Source: Leucobacter chironomi DSM 19883 (lineage in GTDB: Bacteria; Actinomycetota; Actinomycetes; Actinomycetales; Microbacteriaceae). Taken from it: a stretch of 64,000 nucleotides of DNA. The translations under genes were made by a program, and so were the position numbers. The DNA is taken from NCBI RefSeq assembly GCF_000421845.1, contig NZ_ATXU01000001.1, positions 372,001-436,000 of the forward strand, read 5' to 3'. Shown one piece after another: positions 55,793-64,000 of the stretch (positions are counted from its first letter, which is position 1; each line of letters opens with the position of its first letter). The notes beneath the pieces were generated by a model. It saw only the letters and a program-made list of their open reading frames with translations, was not told where the DNA came from and did no database searches.

Positions 55793-56389
55793 TCACCCCG
55801 GCGGGGCGATGATCCAGAGCACCTCGGCGGTTTCGTCGCCGAGATTGGTGAGGGTGTGCGGCATCGACGTGCGGTAGTAGAGGCAGTCCCCCTCGAACAT
55901 CGTGAAGCTCTGCTCCCCGACGACCGCGCAGATCGTTCCCGTGAGCACGAGCAGCAGCTCGTCGCCGTCGCCGTGCGTGTACTGAGGGCCCGCCGTCGCG
56001 TGGGGTTCGAAGGAACCCGCGAGCACCTCGACGGAGGACACCATGTGCGGGATGAGCCGCTGCTTGCGGTACTCCTCGGTCGCGATCGCTCGCCTGCCCT
56101 GTCTCGGCACGAAGACGGGAGTGTCGCTGAACGTGTCCACGAGCAGGTCGGCAGGCGTGAGATCGAAGACCCCGGCTACCCGGAAGAGCACCTGCAGCCG
56201 GGGTGTCGCCTTGCCCCGCTCGATCTGGCTGAGGAAGCTCTCCGAGATCCCGGCGCGCGAGGCGACGGCGTTCAGCGTCATTCGGCGAGCGAGACGCAGT
56301 TCGCGCAGTTTCTGCCCGACCGGGGACTCGACAGCCTGAGCTGCTGATTCCCCGGCGACCGGTTCGCCTCGCTCCTCGAGCAGCGCCAT
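55793..56389 (-). CDS. XRE family regulator with cupin domain, copy 2
   Basis: A 198-residue regulator with XRE helix-turn-helix (VGQKLRELRLARRMTLNAVA; ISESFLSQIERGKATPRLQV) and C-terminal cupin (THGDGDELLLVLTG; GDCLYYRTSMPHTLTN). It lies inside the operon, 4 bases after hyuA, so it is made with the enzymes and transporter and likely forms an autoregulatory loop. Confidence 0.9.
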   Translation of the reverse strand: MALLEERGEPVAGESAAQAVESPVGQKLRELRLARRMTLNAVASRAGISESFLSQIERGKATPRLQVLFRVAGVFDLTPADLLVDTFSDTPVFVPRQGRRAIATEEYRKQRLIPHMVSSVEVLAGSFEPHATAGPQYTHGDGDELLLVLTGTICAVVGEQSFTMFEGDCLYYRTSMPHTLTNLGDETAEVLWIIAPPG

Positions 56390-56393
56390 CGCG

Positions 56394-58472
56394 TCACGCC
56401 TTCGGCGCGACCGAGATGAGATAGCCCCCGTCTTCGCGGACGGTCAGGCTGTCACCGGTGTCGATGAACACCGTCGTGGTGGGCGCCTGCAGAATCGCCG
56501 GGCCCGCGACGGTCATACCCGGATTCAAGTTCAGGGCGTTGTAGTACGAAGTCTCGACGAGAGCCTCGTCGACCGCGGAGTAGGCGCTCTCCACGGCGAC
56601 CCGCGCCTCCTCCACGCTGCTCGCAGCGGACGCCTCCGGCACACCCGGCTGGAACGGAGCGCTCCCGATACCAGCGACCCGCCAGTGGAGGAACTCGATC
56701 GGCATCTCATCCCGCGCATACGTGAACTGCTGCCGATGCTCGTCATTGAAGCGCCGGGCGATCTCCTCGATGGCGCCCGCGACCCCCGTGCTCGGATCGT
56801 ATGAGAACTGGATGGTGAGCTCGTGCACCTGCCCCGGATACCGAGCATCCACGCTGTACTCCAGCGAGGTGCGATCCTCGGAGATGCCGTTCACGTCGAG
56901 TCGACGTCTGACGGTCCCCGAAAGGTCGTCGAGCAGGCGGTCGATGTCGGTGAACGAGTCGGCATTCGAGAGGGAGTGCCCGGTGACCGTCTCATCGAGT
57001 CGGACGTCGGTCACGGTCATGCCGTACGAGCAGAGCGTGCCCGCTTCCCGAGGGATCAGCACCGTTCTCACACCGAGCTCGCGAGCGAGGCCGACGGCGT
57101 GCAGGCCGCCGGCACCGCCGCCGGCGATGAGGCTGAAGTTGCGCGGGTCGATCCCCCGCTCGACCGAGACGCCTCGAATCGCCGAGACCATGTTGGCATC
57201 GACCACGCGGATGATGCCGGCGGCGCCCTCGATCGTCGTGAGCCCCAGCGGCGCGGCGACCGCCCGGTCGATCGCGCGCTCGGCGAGATCCTTCCTCAGG
57301 TCGCGGCGGCCTCCGAGGAACGCGGTCGGGGACAGACGCCCCAGGGCGATGTTCGCGTCGGTCACGGTCGGCTCGGTGCCGCCCATGTCGTAGGCGGCCG
57401 GGCCGGGCTTGGCACCGGCCGAGCGGGGCCCGACGCGCAGCGCCCCGCCGCTGTCGAGCCAGCCGATCGATCCACCGCCGGCACCCACCGAGACGACGTC
57501 GACGGCGGGCACTCCGATCGGCTGGTGCTCCACCTGGATCTCGCGGGACATCGTGGCCCGCCCCTCGTGGATGAGGCACACATCGAGGCTCGTACCGCCC
57601 ATGTCGACGGTGATGAGGTTCCCATTGCTCGCCTCCTCCATGAGACTGAGCGCCGCAGCCGGTGCGGCCGCGGGGCCCGAGGCGAGCACGTTGACCGGCT
57701 TCTGCAGGATCTCGGCGACCGACGCGCAGCCGCCGTTGATCTGCATGATCAGCGGGCCGCGGCCGTAGCCCGAGGTGCGCAGCAGCTCTTCGAGCTTCGC
57801 CAGGTAGCCGCTGATGCCCGGCAGGATATAGGCGCTCAGCACGGCGCAGGAGGTGCGCTCCCACTCGCGAATCTCCGGAAGCACATCCGCCGAGCAGATG
57901 ACCGGCACACCGGGAAGCTCCTCGGCGAGGATCTCGCGGGTGCGCTGTTCGTGAGCGGGATTGAGGATCGACCACAGGTAGCCGACCGCAACCGACTCCA
58001 CGCCCTCGTCTGCGAAGATGCGCGCCGCCGCTCTGACGTCGCCCTCGTCGAGCGGGACCACCTCTGCACCGAGGTTGTCGATACGGCCCCGGACGCCGAG
58101 CCGCAGGTACCTGTCGACGAAGGTACCGGGATGCTCCACGTGCACGTCGTATCGATCGGGCTTGAACCCGTCGCGCAGGTAGAGGACGTCGCGGAAGCCT
58201 TCGGTGGCGAGAAGCCCGACCTTCGGGCCGTTCCTCTGGATCAGGGTGTTCGTCGAGATCGTGGTGCCGTGCACGAAGAGAGCCGTGTCGGCCAGCAGCT
58301 CGCGCAGTTCGAGGCCGAGCTCACCGGCGACCGCTTCGAGCCCCAGCTCGATCGCCCTCGTGGGCTCGACCGGGTCGGTGTCCTGTTTCCAGAGCGTGAG
58401 GCCGCCCTGCTCGTCGATCACGGTGAAGTCGGTGAAAGTGCCGCCGATGTCGACGCCGATTCTGAAAGTCAT
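56394..58472 (-). CDS. hyuA: Hydantoinase/oxoprolinase subunit A
   Basis: A 692-residue ATP-dependent amidohydrolase subunit: the N-terminal phosphate-binding RIGVDIGGTFTDFTVIDEQG, LITVDMGGTSLDVCLI and the C-terminal GGGAGGLHAVGLARELG. HyuA/HyuB pairs open hydantoin or 5-oxoproline rings, or in the acetone-carboxylase branch carboxylate ketones. Without an acetone-carboxylase gamma subunit nearby, hydantoin/oxoproline-like hydrolysis is favoured. ATG with AAGGA upstream. Follows hyuB after 44 bases. Confidence 0.92.
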   Translation of the reverse strand: MTFRIGVDIGGTFTDFTVIDEQGGLTLWKQDTDPVEPTRAIELGLEAVAGELGLELRELLADTALFVHGTTISTNTLIQRNGPKVGLLATEGFRDVLYLRDGFKPDRYDVHVEHPGTFVDRYLRLGVRGRIDNLGAEVVPLDEGDVRAAARIFADEGVESVAVGYLWSILNPAHEQRTREILAEELPGVPVICSADVLPEIREWERTSCAVLSAYILPGISGYLAKLEELLRTSGYGRGPLIMQINGGCASVAEILQKPVNVLASGPAAAPAAALSLMEEASNGNLITVDMGGTSLDVCLIHEGRATMSREIQVEHQPIGVPAVDVVSVGAGGGSIGWLDSGGALRVGPRSAGAKPGPAAYDMGGTEPTVTDANIALGRLSPTAFLGGRRDLRKDLAERAIDRAVAAPLGLTTIEGAAGIIRVVDANMVSAIRGVSVERGIDPRNFSLIAGGGAGGLHAVGLARELGVRTVLIPREAGTLCSYGMTVTDVRLDETVTGHSLSNADSFTDIDRLLDDLSGTVRRRLDVNGISEDRTSLEYSVDARYPGQVHELTIQFSYDPSTGVAGAIEEIARRFNDEHRQQFTYARDEMPIEFLHWRVAGIGSAPFQPGVPEASAASSVEEARVAVESAYSAVDEALVETSYYNALNLNPGMTVAGPAILQAPTTTVFIDTGDSLTVREDGGYLISVAPKA

Positions 58473-58516
58473 TGCTGTTTCCTTCTGTTCTGTGCAGTTC
58501 TCGGGACGAACCGGAG

Positions 58517-60376
58517 CTATTCGACCGGGTTGAGCAGGTAGACGTCGCCGTCGCGCATGTTCTCTTCCAGCCACGTCGACGCGCTGGGAACGAGCGGTTC
58601 GACGAGGGACGCGTCGCGCGCGGGCATCGAGCGCCGCTTCGCAGTCGTCGCCGTCTCGTCGACGACCGGGTCGAGGTCGTCGCTGAGCACGACGCCGTAC
58701 ACCTCGAGCGCGGTCTCGCGGCTGATCCAGCCATCACGCGCGTTCTGCCTCACCAGCTCGACATCGCGCTCACGCGGATCCCCGTTGCCGCCGCCGCCCG
58801 TTGAGATGCCGACGTGGCGCTCTCCCGGCTTCACCACGACCTGGCCGCTCGCGGAGAAGTAGCGTCGGTGGTCGGTGGCGAGGTTCTCGACGTACTGCCC
58901 GCCGCCGCAGCCCCGCAGGCCGCCTGCGACGCCGTGCGGCGGGTTCTGGGCGCCGTCGCCGAAGGTGATGCACTCCATGTCGCCCTTGGTCGAGCGGATC
59001 GCCATGCGTACGCCCGGTCCGCCGATCTGGCGGCCGTGGCCCATCGAGTCCGTCTCGACCTCGAGCGTGTCGACCATCAGGGGATAGAGCATCTCGAGCT
59101 GCTCGATCGACTGGGCCTTGAGGCCGCCGAAGGCGGCGTGGCTCTCGAAGAGCGGCCAACCGTCGGCATCGGAGGCGGCGCCCGACGCACCCGTGTTGTT
59201 GAACATCATGACGCCCCAGGGTTCGCCGTCGTGCCCCTCCGCGCCGGAGAACTGCGGCACGTTGGCGCACCGCGCAGTACCGCCCAGCACCTGCTTCGGG
59301 AGCGCCTGCGAGAGCGCCTTGTTGATCGCGTCCGACATCATGTCGGAGGGTACGATCGTCGCGGCCGAGGTGGAGGCCGGATACTCGGGCAGGCAGATGG
59401 TGCCCTCCTTGAGCACGACCTTGATATGGTCGATCGCTCCCTGGTTATGGGGGATATCGGGATTGATGTAGTACATGAACGGCGCAGCGCCCGCCGCCGA
59501 GGAGGTCGCGAAGGATCCGTTCACGCCGCCCTGCGCCTGCGGGCCGCTCTCGGTGTAGTCGACCTCGACCTGATCGTCCGCAATGGTCACCTTGACGCGA
59601 ATCGGGATGTCCTCGACATCGACGCCGTCGCTATCGATCCAGCCCTCGCCGTAGTAGACGCCATCGGGCATCGCTCGGATCTCCTCCGCCATGCGGCGAT
59701 CCGCATACCTGAGGATCTCCTCGCTGTAGTGGAGCACTTCCTCGGTTCCGTACTCCTCGCGCAGCTCGACGAGACGCTGCTTGCCCTTCTCGATCGAGCC
59801 GAGCTGCGCCATCAGATCGCCGTGGAGCAGTTCGCTGTACCGCAGGTTGGCGAGGTAGAGGTCCGTGATGTCCTTGCGTTCCTTGCCGGCGTCGAACAGC
59901 TTGACCGGCGGGATGGTGAGCCCTTCCTGATAGATGTTTCGTGCCGCCGCAGTCACGCTCGACGGCACGAACGCTCCGATGTCCATCTGGTGCCCCTTCG
60001 TGACCGACCAGAAGCGGTGCTCCCCGTCGACGAAGACCGCTGCTGCCGTGACCACGTCACCCACGTGAGTGTTGTAGCGGTAGGGGTCATTGCAGATGAA
60101 GACGTCGCCATCGTTGATGTCGCCTTCGAAGGTGCGAGAGATCTCAGCAAGCACCAGCCCGAGCGAGGTGGTGTGAATGGGCAGCGCATCTTCCATTGCC
60201 AATTGACGGTTGTCGGCGTCGTAGACGGCGCAGGAGTAGTCGCGGCAGAGGGCGAGGATCGATGTCCATGCGCTGCGCTCCAGCGTGATGGTCATCTCAT
60301 TCGCGATGCTGTGGAAGCGGCTCATGATCACGCTGAAGGTGATCGGATCGAGATTCTTGTCGTGTGTGGCAGTCAT
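58517..60376 (-). CDS. hyuB: Hydantoinase/oxoprolinase subunit B
   Basis: A 619-residue subunit B with the family landmarks FHSIANEMTITLERSAWTSI near the start, ICNDPYRYNTHVGDVVTAA, SVTKGHQMDIGAFVPSS and GDGAQNPPHGVAGGLRGC. Works with HyuA as the catalytic partner. First gene of a six-gene minus-strand operon; upstream is a 462-base gap with an AT-rich promoter-like stretch. Confidence 0.92.
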   Translation of the reverse strand: MTATHDKNLDPITFSVIMSRFHSIANEMTITLERSAWTSILALCRDYSCAVYDADNRQLAMEDALPIHTTSLGLVLAEISRTFEGDINDGDVFICNDPYRYNTHVGDVVTAAAVFVDGEHRFWSVTKGHQMDIGAFVPSSVTAAARNIYQEGLTIPPVKLFDAGKERKDITDLYLANLRYSELLHGDLMAQLGSIEKGKQRLVELREEYGTEEVLHYSEEILRYADRRMAEEIRAMPDGVYYGEGWIDSDGVDVEDIPIRVKVTIADDQVEVDYTESGPQAQGGVNGSFATSSAAGAAPFMYYINPDIPHNQGAIDHIKVVLKEGTICLPEYPASTSAATIVPSDMMSDAINKALSQALPKQVLGGTARCANVPQFSGAEGHDGEPWGVMMFNNTGASGAASDADGWPLFESHAAFGGLKAQSIEQLEMLYPLMVDTLEVETDSMGHGRQIGGPGVRMAIRSTKGDMECITFGDGAQNPPHGVAGGLRGCGGGQYVENLATDHRRYFSASGQVVVKPGERHVGISTGGGGNGDPRERDVELVRQNARDGWISRETALEVYGVVLSDDLDPVVDETATTAKRRSMPARDASLVEPLVPSASTWLEENMRDGDVYLLNPVE

Positions 60377-60838
60377 CGTTGACTCCTAAAGAGGCCTCAT
60401 GGGAGAGGGTCTGAGTGGAAAGCGGTGGTGGATGATCGGGATCGGGAGAGCTATCGACCTCCTCGGGCGGGCGGTCGTGCAGGTGCACAACCGGAGCCCG
60501 TTTCACTGAGATTGAACTACGCTTCATTCGCGTGTGGCTACAGTACAAAAGATTTAACCAATACACAAGCAACTATTTTCACACCACAAGAAGTTGTTGC
60601 ATCTGCACGGCTCCGGATGCCGTGTTTCGGGCAGACCAGAGCGTGCCGTGAGCCTCGTGCGCTCCGCACGACACGGCGAGCGGCGTGGCCAGCGGAGACG
60701 AGCGGCACGAGACCGGCGGCCGGCATCCGTGCATCGCCGCGGCGCGTCAGCCCGTCATTGCCGGGTACACCGCATCTCCTCGCCGGTCATGAGCCGATCA
60801 CGAACGGGAGAACGCACTCCTCAGGCGACGAAGCCCGT
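60377..60838 (-). promoter_or_regulatory. Leader/promoter region of the hyu operon (462-base gap without gene)
   Basis: No convincing gene on either strand; the frames present are Arg-rich shadows. The stretch 60515-60605 is markedly AT-richer than its surroundings. On the minus strand it contains TTGTGT (60563-60568) and TACTGT (60540-60545) with 17-base spacing, a plausible sigma-70-type promoter. This would leave an untranslated leader of roughly 155 bases before hyuB, long enough for additional control. The rest of the gap shows nothing distinctive to me. Confidence 0.4.
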
Positions 60839-61282
60839 CTAGCGCGCTCCCGCCGCGCGGACGCGCGGCTCAGTGAGGTAGATCATGTTGCCGTCGGGGT
60901 CGAAGAAGGCCCGATACCGGTAGTGCACCCCTGAAGGGTGATCCCAGGGCGTGTATCCGTCATGAGCCCAGTCGACCTCGCCCTCCAGCTCGGCGACGGC
61001 GGCATCCAGGTCCTCGACCTCGAACGCGATGGAGTCGAAGCCGATCGGATCCTCGAGGTTGATCGACGACCGGCGCTCCAGAGGCCTCGCGTTCGTCGTG
61101 TGGAAGATGTACAGCACGAGACTACCGAGATCGAAACTCGCCCACTGCTCCTCGAGCTTGGGCGTCTCCTCGTACTCGATGAAGAAGGGCAGCCCGAGCA
61201 CGCGGCGGTAGAAATCGGTCAGGCGGGGAACGTCGTTCGTCAGGACGACCATGTTGTCGACGCGCGTGAGCCTGAGTGTCAT
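60839..61282 (-). CDS. VOC family protein (glyoxalase/dioxygenase fold)
   Basis: A 147-residue vicinal-oxygen-chelate protein: TRVDNMVVLTNDVPRLTDFY at the N-terminus, repeated beta-alpha-beta-beta-beta modules (IAFEVEDLDAAVAELEGE) and the C-terminal AFFDPDGNMIYLTEP, whose Glu is a usual metal ligand. GAAAGG fixes the start. Glyoxalase, dioxygenase or antibiotic-binding activity cannot be told apart from sequence. Confidence 0.85.
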   Translation of the reverse strand: MTLRLTRVDNMVVLTNDVPRLTDFYRRVLGLPFFIEYEETPKLEEQWASFDLGSLVLYIFHTTNARPLERRSSINLEDPIGFDSIAFEVEDLDAAVAELEGEVDWAHDGYTPWDHPSGVHYRYRAFFDPDGNMIYLTEPRVRAAGAR

Positions 61283-61444
61283 CTTCGACCTTTCCGGCAA
61301 CAGAGAAATCCGATCCTCCTTGAACGCTACCGCCCGCCAGGGGCCGCCGCAACAGCCCCACAGCACGCAGCAGGACGGCATCGGCGCGCCCCACGATTGC
61401 CGCAACCCTCGCCGCGCGCCCCGCGAACTGCGATGATGGTCGCC

Positions 61445-62185
61445 ATGAGGATCGCGATCGCAGGAGGCACCGGCACGGTGGGCCGCCGCACCGTCACCGC
61501 GGCGCAGGAGGCCGGCCACGAGACAGTCGTGCTGAGCCGCTCGCACGGGGTGGATCTCGCCACCGGGAAGGGCCTGGTGGCCGCGCTGCGGGGCGCCGAC
61601 GCGGTGATCGATGTCACGAGCATCGCGACGCTCAACGGGGCGAGGGCCGTCGAGTTCTTCACCGCCACTGCGAAGCACCTGCTCGCTGCAGCGGAGTCAG
61701 CGGGAGTGGGGCACGTCGTGGTGCTCTCGATCGTGGGCATCGACCGGGTTCCGCACGACTACTACGCGGGCAAGCTCGCCCAGGAGGGTGTCGTGGCCGC
61801 CTCGGCCTCACCGTGGACCATCCTTCGGGCGACCCAGTTCCACGAGTTCGCTGCCCAGATGTTCGATCGGGCGAAGGCGGGCCCGTTGCACCTGGCGCCG
61901 GTCGCGCGGGTGCAGCCCGTCGCGGCTCAGGAGGTCGCCGAGCGGCTGGTCGCCCTCGCTGCGGGCTCCCCGCAGGGACGGGTCACGGATCTGGCCGGGC
62001 CGCAGGAGGAGCGGCTCTCGGAGATGGTGCGCGCCTTCGCGCGGGCGACCGGGCACCGCGGGTGGATCCCCGCCCTGCGCGTGCCGACCCGGCAGATGCG
62101 GGGGATGCGCGCCGGCGGCGTCCTCCCGGGCCCCGACGCGGATCGCGGCCGTCAGACCTTCTCGGAGTGGATCGCGCAGCTCTGA
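61445..62185 (+). CDS. NAD(P)-binding protein (NmrA/atypical SDR)
   Basis: A 246-residue Rossmann protein starting MRIAIAGGTGTVGRRTV, with the glycine-rich NAD(P) motif of atypical SDRs and later VVLSIVGIDRVPHDYYAGKL (YxxxK-like YYAGK) and TILRATQFHEF, typical of NmrA/NAD(P)H-binding regulators and reductases. Four codons upstream another ATG exists. Divergent from the VOC gene. Substrate unknown. Confidence 0.85.
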   Translation: MRIAIAGGTGTVGRRTVTAAQEAGHETVVLSRSHGVDLATGKGLVAALRGADAVIDVTSIATLNGARAVEFFTATAKHLLAAAESAGVGHVVVLSIVGIDRVPHDYYAGKLAQEGVVAASASPWTILRATQFHEFAAQMFDRAKAGPLHLAPVARVQPVAAQEVAERLVALAAGSPQGRVTDLAGPQEERLSEMVRAFARATGHRGWIPALRVPTRQMRGMRAGGVLPGPDADRGRQTFSEWIAQL

Positions 62186-62224
62186 GCGGCGACGCCTCTT
62201 CCCCGCCTCCGCGTTCGGGGATGC

Positions 62225-62740
62225 TCACTGCCGTGCGCTGCGACCGTGGCTGATTGCGGACGTGATGATCCGCACGGTCACCGCGACCAGGATGAGGTTC
62301 GCGAGCATCTGCGCAGTGACCGCGATCCGTGCGATGCCCGTGACCGGAACGATGTCCCCGAAACCGACGGTCGTGAGCACGGTCGCAGACAGATACACCG
62401 AGTCGATCTTGTTCAGCGGCTCACTGAACGCGCTCGGATCCACCGCCGAGAAGACGAGGTACACGCCGGCCGACACGAAGACCGCCATCGGCACGAGGAG
62501 CGCGATCGCCTCGATCGCCTGGAACACGGGGGTCGGCGATTTCACGATGGCCCGGGACTGCCAGGCCACGCACAGCAGGAACGCGCACATGCCGACCACG
62601 AAGAACACCAGCGGCGCGAATCCGTTCGGACCGACGGGCAGCAGCACGTACACCAGCAGCAGCGTCACCACGGTTCCGGCGCTGCGGGCGAGCGCGTGCA
62701 GGAGCGCCGTTCGCCCGGGAGGCGTCACTGGTTCCCTCAT
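62225..62740 (-). CDS. Potassium-channel-like two-helix pore protein
   Basis: A 171-residue membrane protein with about four helices and, between the last two, the selectivity-filter sequence TTVGFGDIVPVTG, a near-canonical K+ filter (TVGFGD). No RCK/TrkA domain is attached. Likely a small ion channel in the cytoplasmic membrane. Confidence 0.88.
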   Translation of the reverse strand: MREPVTPPGRTALLHALARSAGTVVTLLLVYVLLPVGPNGFAPLVFFVVGMCAFLLCVAWQSRAIVKSPTPVFQAIEAIALLVPMAVFVSAGVYLVFSAVDPSAFSEPLNKIDSVYLSATVLTTVGFGDIVPVTGIARIAVTAQMLANLILVAVTVRIITSAISHGRSARQ

Positions 62741-62911
62741 GTCTTCCCCTCACGGGCGCGTGACCATCCACGGCGCTGCGAGAAGGGTATCCGCTCGACC
62801 CGGTCCGCCGAAAGGGCGCGTGGCGGAGGCGACGTCGGAGCTCGCCGCGCTCGCCCCCGCACGACGGGTCATGGTGAGCCGCTGGCGGCCGTCGCGCGAC
62901 CCGTTCCCAGG

Positions 62912-63208
62912 TCAGATCCCGAGCGCGCCGATGAACAGGAGCGCGAAGACGACGATCGCGGCGGAGAACAGGAAACCGATCGCACCGGTGATGATCCCCG
63001 CGATGGCGGCGCCCTTCGAGGCCCGAGCCCGCACGGCCACGATCCCGAGCACGACCCCGAGCACCCCGGCGATCATGCTCACGACGAGCACCGTCATCCC
63101 CGACAGGGCGACGAAGTTCAGGACCAGCAGCAGCACGCTGGCCACTCCTGCGACGAGGGCGGTCGGGGCAGCCCAGGTGGGCGCGGAGGTTTCGGACGTC
63201 TGCGACAT
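62912..63208 (-). CDS. Small membrane protein (DUF4190-like)
   Basis: A 98-residue protein with a polar N-terminus and three membrane helices (ALVAGVASVLLLVLNFVALS; SMIAGVLGVVLGIVAVRARA; the last ending GALGI). The central GVLGVVLGIVAVRARASKGAA resembles DUF4190-type segments. GAGGAAG precedes the ATG. Function unknown; the 171 bases to the channel gene start hold nothing I recognise. Confidence 0.7.
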   Translation of the reverse strand: MSQTSETSAPTWAAPTALVAGVASVLLLVLNFVALSGMTVLVVSMIAGVLGVVLGIVAVRARASKGAAIAGIITGAIGFLFSAAIVVFALLFIGALGI

Positions 63209-63428
63209 AGGACCACTTCCTCGAACATACGAACGGGCAATGACTCCCCAAGCTACAGCGCCGATCCTCACCCCGACGGTGTTTTCCCGCTTTTCCCACG
63301 CGCGAAGCGCAACTTGCATCGAAACTGCGCGATCTGCTCCCGAACGCGCCCGAAGAGACCGCGGCGCCGCCAATAGGCTGCTCAACAGAACCAAGAAGCT
63401 GCATCGTTCACCAGAGAAAGAGAACCCC

Positions 63429-64000
63429 GTGACCGAAGAACATCTGAGCCGCACGCTCGCAGACGCACCGAGGGCCGATGAGGGGTACTACGGCCCGGAC
63501 AGCGTCTCCTGGCGAGTGTTCTCCGACCCCGGTTCGATGCTGGGCGCGAAGAACGCCGTATTCCTGCAGATGCTCGAGCCCGGCATGATGACCCACTTCG
63601 AGCGCGTGTCGCTCACCACGGAGGGACCCGAGCAGCTCGCGGCGCGCTTCGACCGCACCTCGGCCTACCTGCGGGATGCGATCTTCGCCGACCGCGCGCA
63701 CGCAGACGCAGCTGCCGCGCACGTCGACCGCCTGCACGAGCGGGCCTCGTGGACGAACCCCGAGACCGGCGAAGTCGTGAGCGCGAAGCAGCCCGACTGG
63801 CAGCGCTGGACCTGGTGGACCTACATCTGGTCGGCGGTGCGCGGATACCAGGAGTTCGGGCCGGGACTGTCGACCGCTGATTCGAACCGACTCGTGCAGG
63901 AGTCCCGCCACGGTGCGGAGAGCCTGCACGTGCCCGGACCGTACTTCCAGACGTTCGACGAACTCGACGCCTACATCCGCAAGGAGCTCGAGACGAAGGC
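63429..64000 (+). CDS. Oxygenase MpaB family protein (DUF2236), 3' end outside window
   Basis: An open frame of at least 190 codons from the GTG at 63429 (GAGAAAGAG upstream) runs off the window end. Residues match the MpaB/latex-clearing-protein family: LQMLEPGMMTHFERVS, then FDRTSAYLRDAIFADRAHAD, then the His-containing VDRLHERASW and a Trp-rich WQRWTWWTYIWSAV. Members are haem or metal oxygenases acting on lipids or rubber-like polymers. Divergent from the small membrane protein across 220 bases. Confidence 0.8.
   Translation, partial: MTEEHLSRTLADAPRADEGYYGPDSVSWRVFSDPGSMLGAKNAVFLQMLEPGMMTHFERVSLTTEGPEQLAARFDRTSAYLRDAIFADRAHADAAAAHVDRLHERASWTNPETGEVVSAKQPDWQRWTWWTYIWSAVRGYQEFGPGLSTADSNRLVQESRHGAESLHVPGPYFQTFDELDAYIRKELETK

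Noticed and set aside
60425-60934. Frames in the hyu upstream gap as possible small genes
   Set aside because: Arg-rich, no ribosome site of note, overlap the VOC gene end; treated as non-coding leader.

Overview
This window is GC-rich chromosomal DNA of an actinobacterium. It has tightly packed genes, frequent ATGA or GTGA start/stop overlaps, and many GTG starts. The housekeeping order tilS-hpt-ftsH-folE-folP/folB-folK-DUF3180-PH-PH-DUF2520-lysS is a classic actinobacterial block. Together with a stand-alone YrhK-like protein, DUF808, YaeQ and DUF4383 proteins it points to Microbacteriaceae; a Leucobacter-like genus is my best guess, by inference only. I see no rRNA, tRNA, CRISPR array, insertion sequence or prophage, so the region looks like ordinary chromosome carrying several catabolic islands.

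Layout. 1-7.1 kb: an RpiR regulator (cut by the window edge), then a co-directional cluster of protein-tyrosine-phosphatase-like enzyme, metallophosphoesterase, Fe3+/aminoethylphosphonate-type ABC importer (binding protein, fused permease, ATPase) and histidine phosphatase, preceded by a perfect palindrome that is a good operator candidate. 7.1-13.6 kb (minus strand): lysS, a small membrane protein, cardiolipin synthase, an ATP-grasp ligase with histone-H1-like lysine/alanine/proline tails, and a NylB-like serine hydrolase. 13.8-23.9 kb (minus): the folate/FtsH/Hpt/TilS block, with folP and folB fused in one frame and with panC missing from its usual place beside lysS. 24.0-26.9 kb: glutamate decarboxylase, a membrane protein and inorganic pyrophosphatase, ending at a very strong bidirectional terminator. 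26.9-31.5 kb: an M23 peptidase, an acyl-CoA dehydrogenase, and a divergent Lrp/MFS pair around a palindrome.

31.6-43.2 kb: a probable catabolic regulon. An FCD-type GntR regulator is divergent from a five-component peptide-type ABC importer (the two ATPases fused) plus an amidase. Next come a convergent short-chain dehydrogenase and aldehyde dehydrogenase, and a divergent isopropylmalate-dehydrogenase-like enzyme. The same 14-base motif, AGTGGCCTTACCAT, sits in the importer promoter and in the aldehyde dehydrogenase/isopropylmalate-dehydrogenase-like intergenic region 9.5 kb away, which ties the island together.

43.2-51.2 kb: membrane and lipid genes (DUF808, two paralogous fatty-acid desaturases, a diacylglycerol-kinase-like enzyme, DUF4383) and unknown small proteins. 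51.3-60.4 kb: a six-gene minus-strand operon, hyuB-hyuA-XRE/cupin regulator-ribose-type ABC importer, faced by a second paralogous XRE/cupin regulator. This looks like uptake and ATP-dependent ring opening of a hydantoin- or oxoproline-like compound. 60.8-64 kb: a VOC protein, an NAD(P)-binding protein, a potassium-channel-like protein, a small membrane protein and the start of an MpaB/DUF2236 oxygenase that runs off the window.

Functions rest on motifs read by eye and on family knowledge. Substrates of the three transport/catabolic islands are not determined by the sequence.
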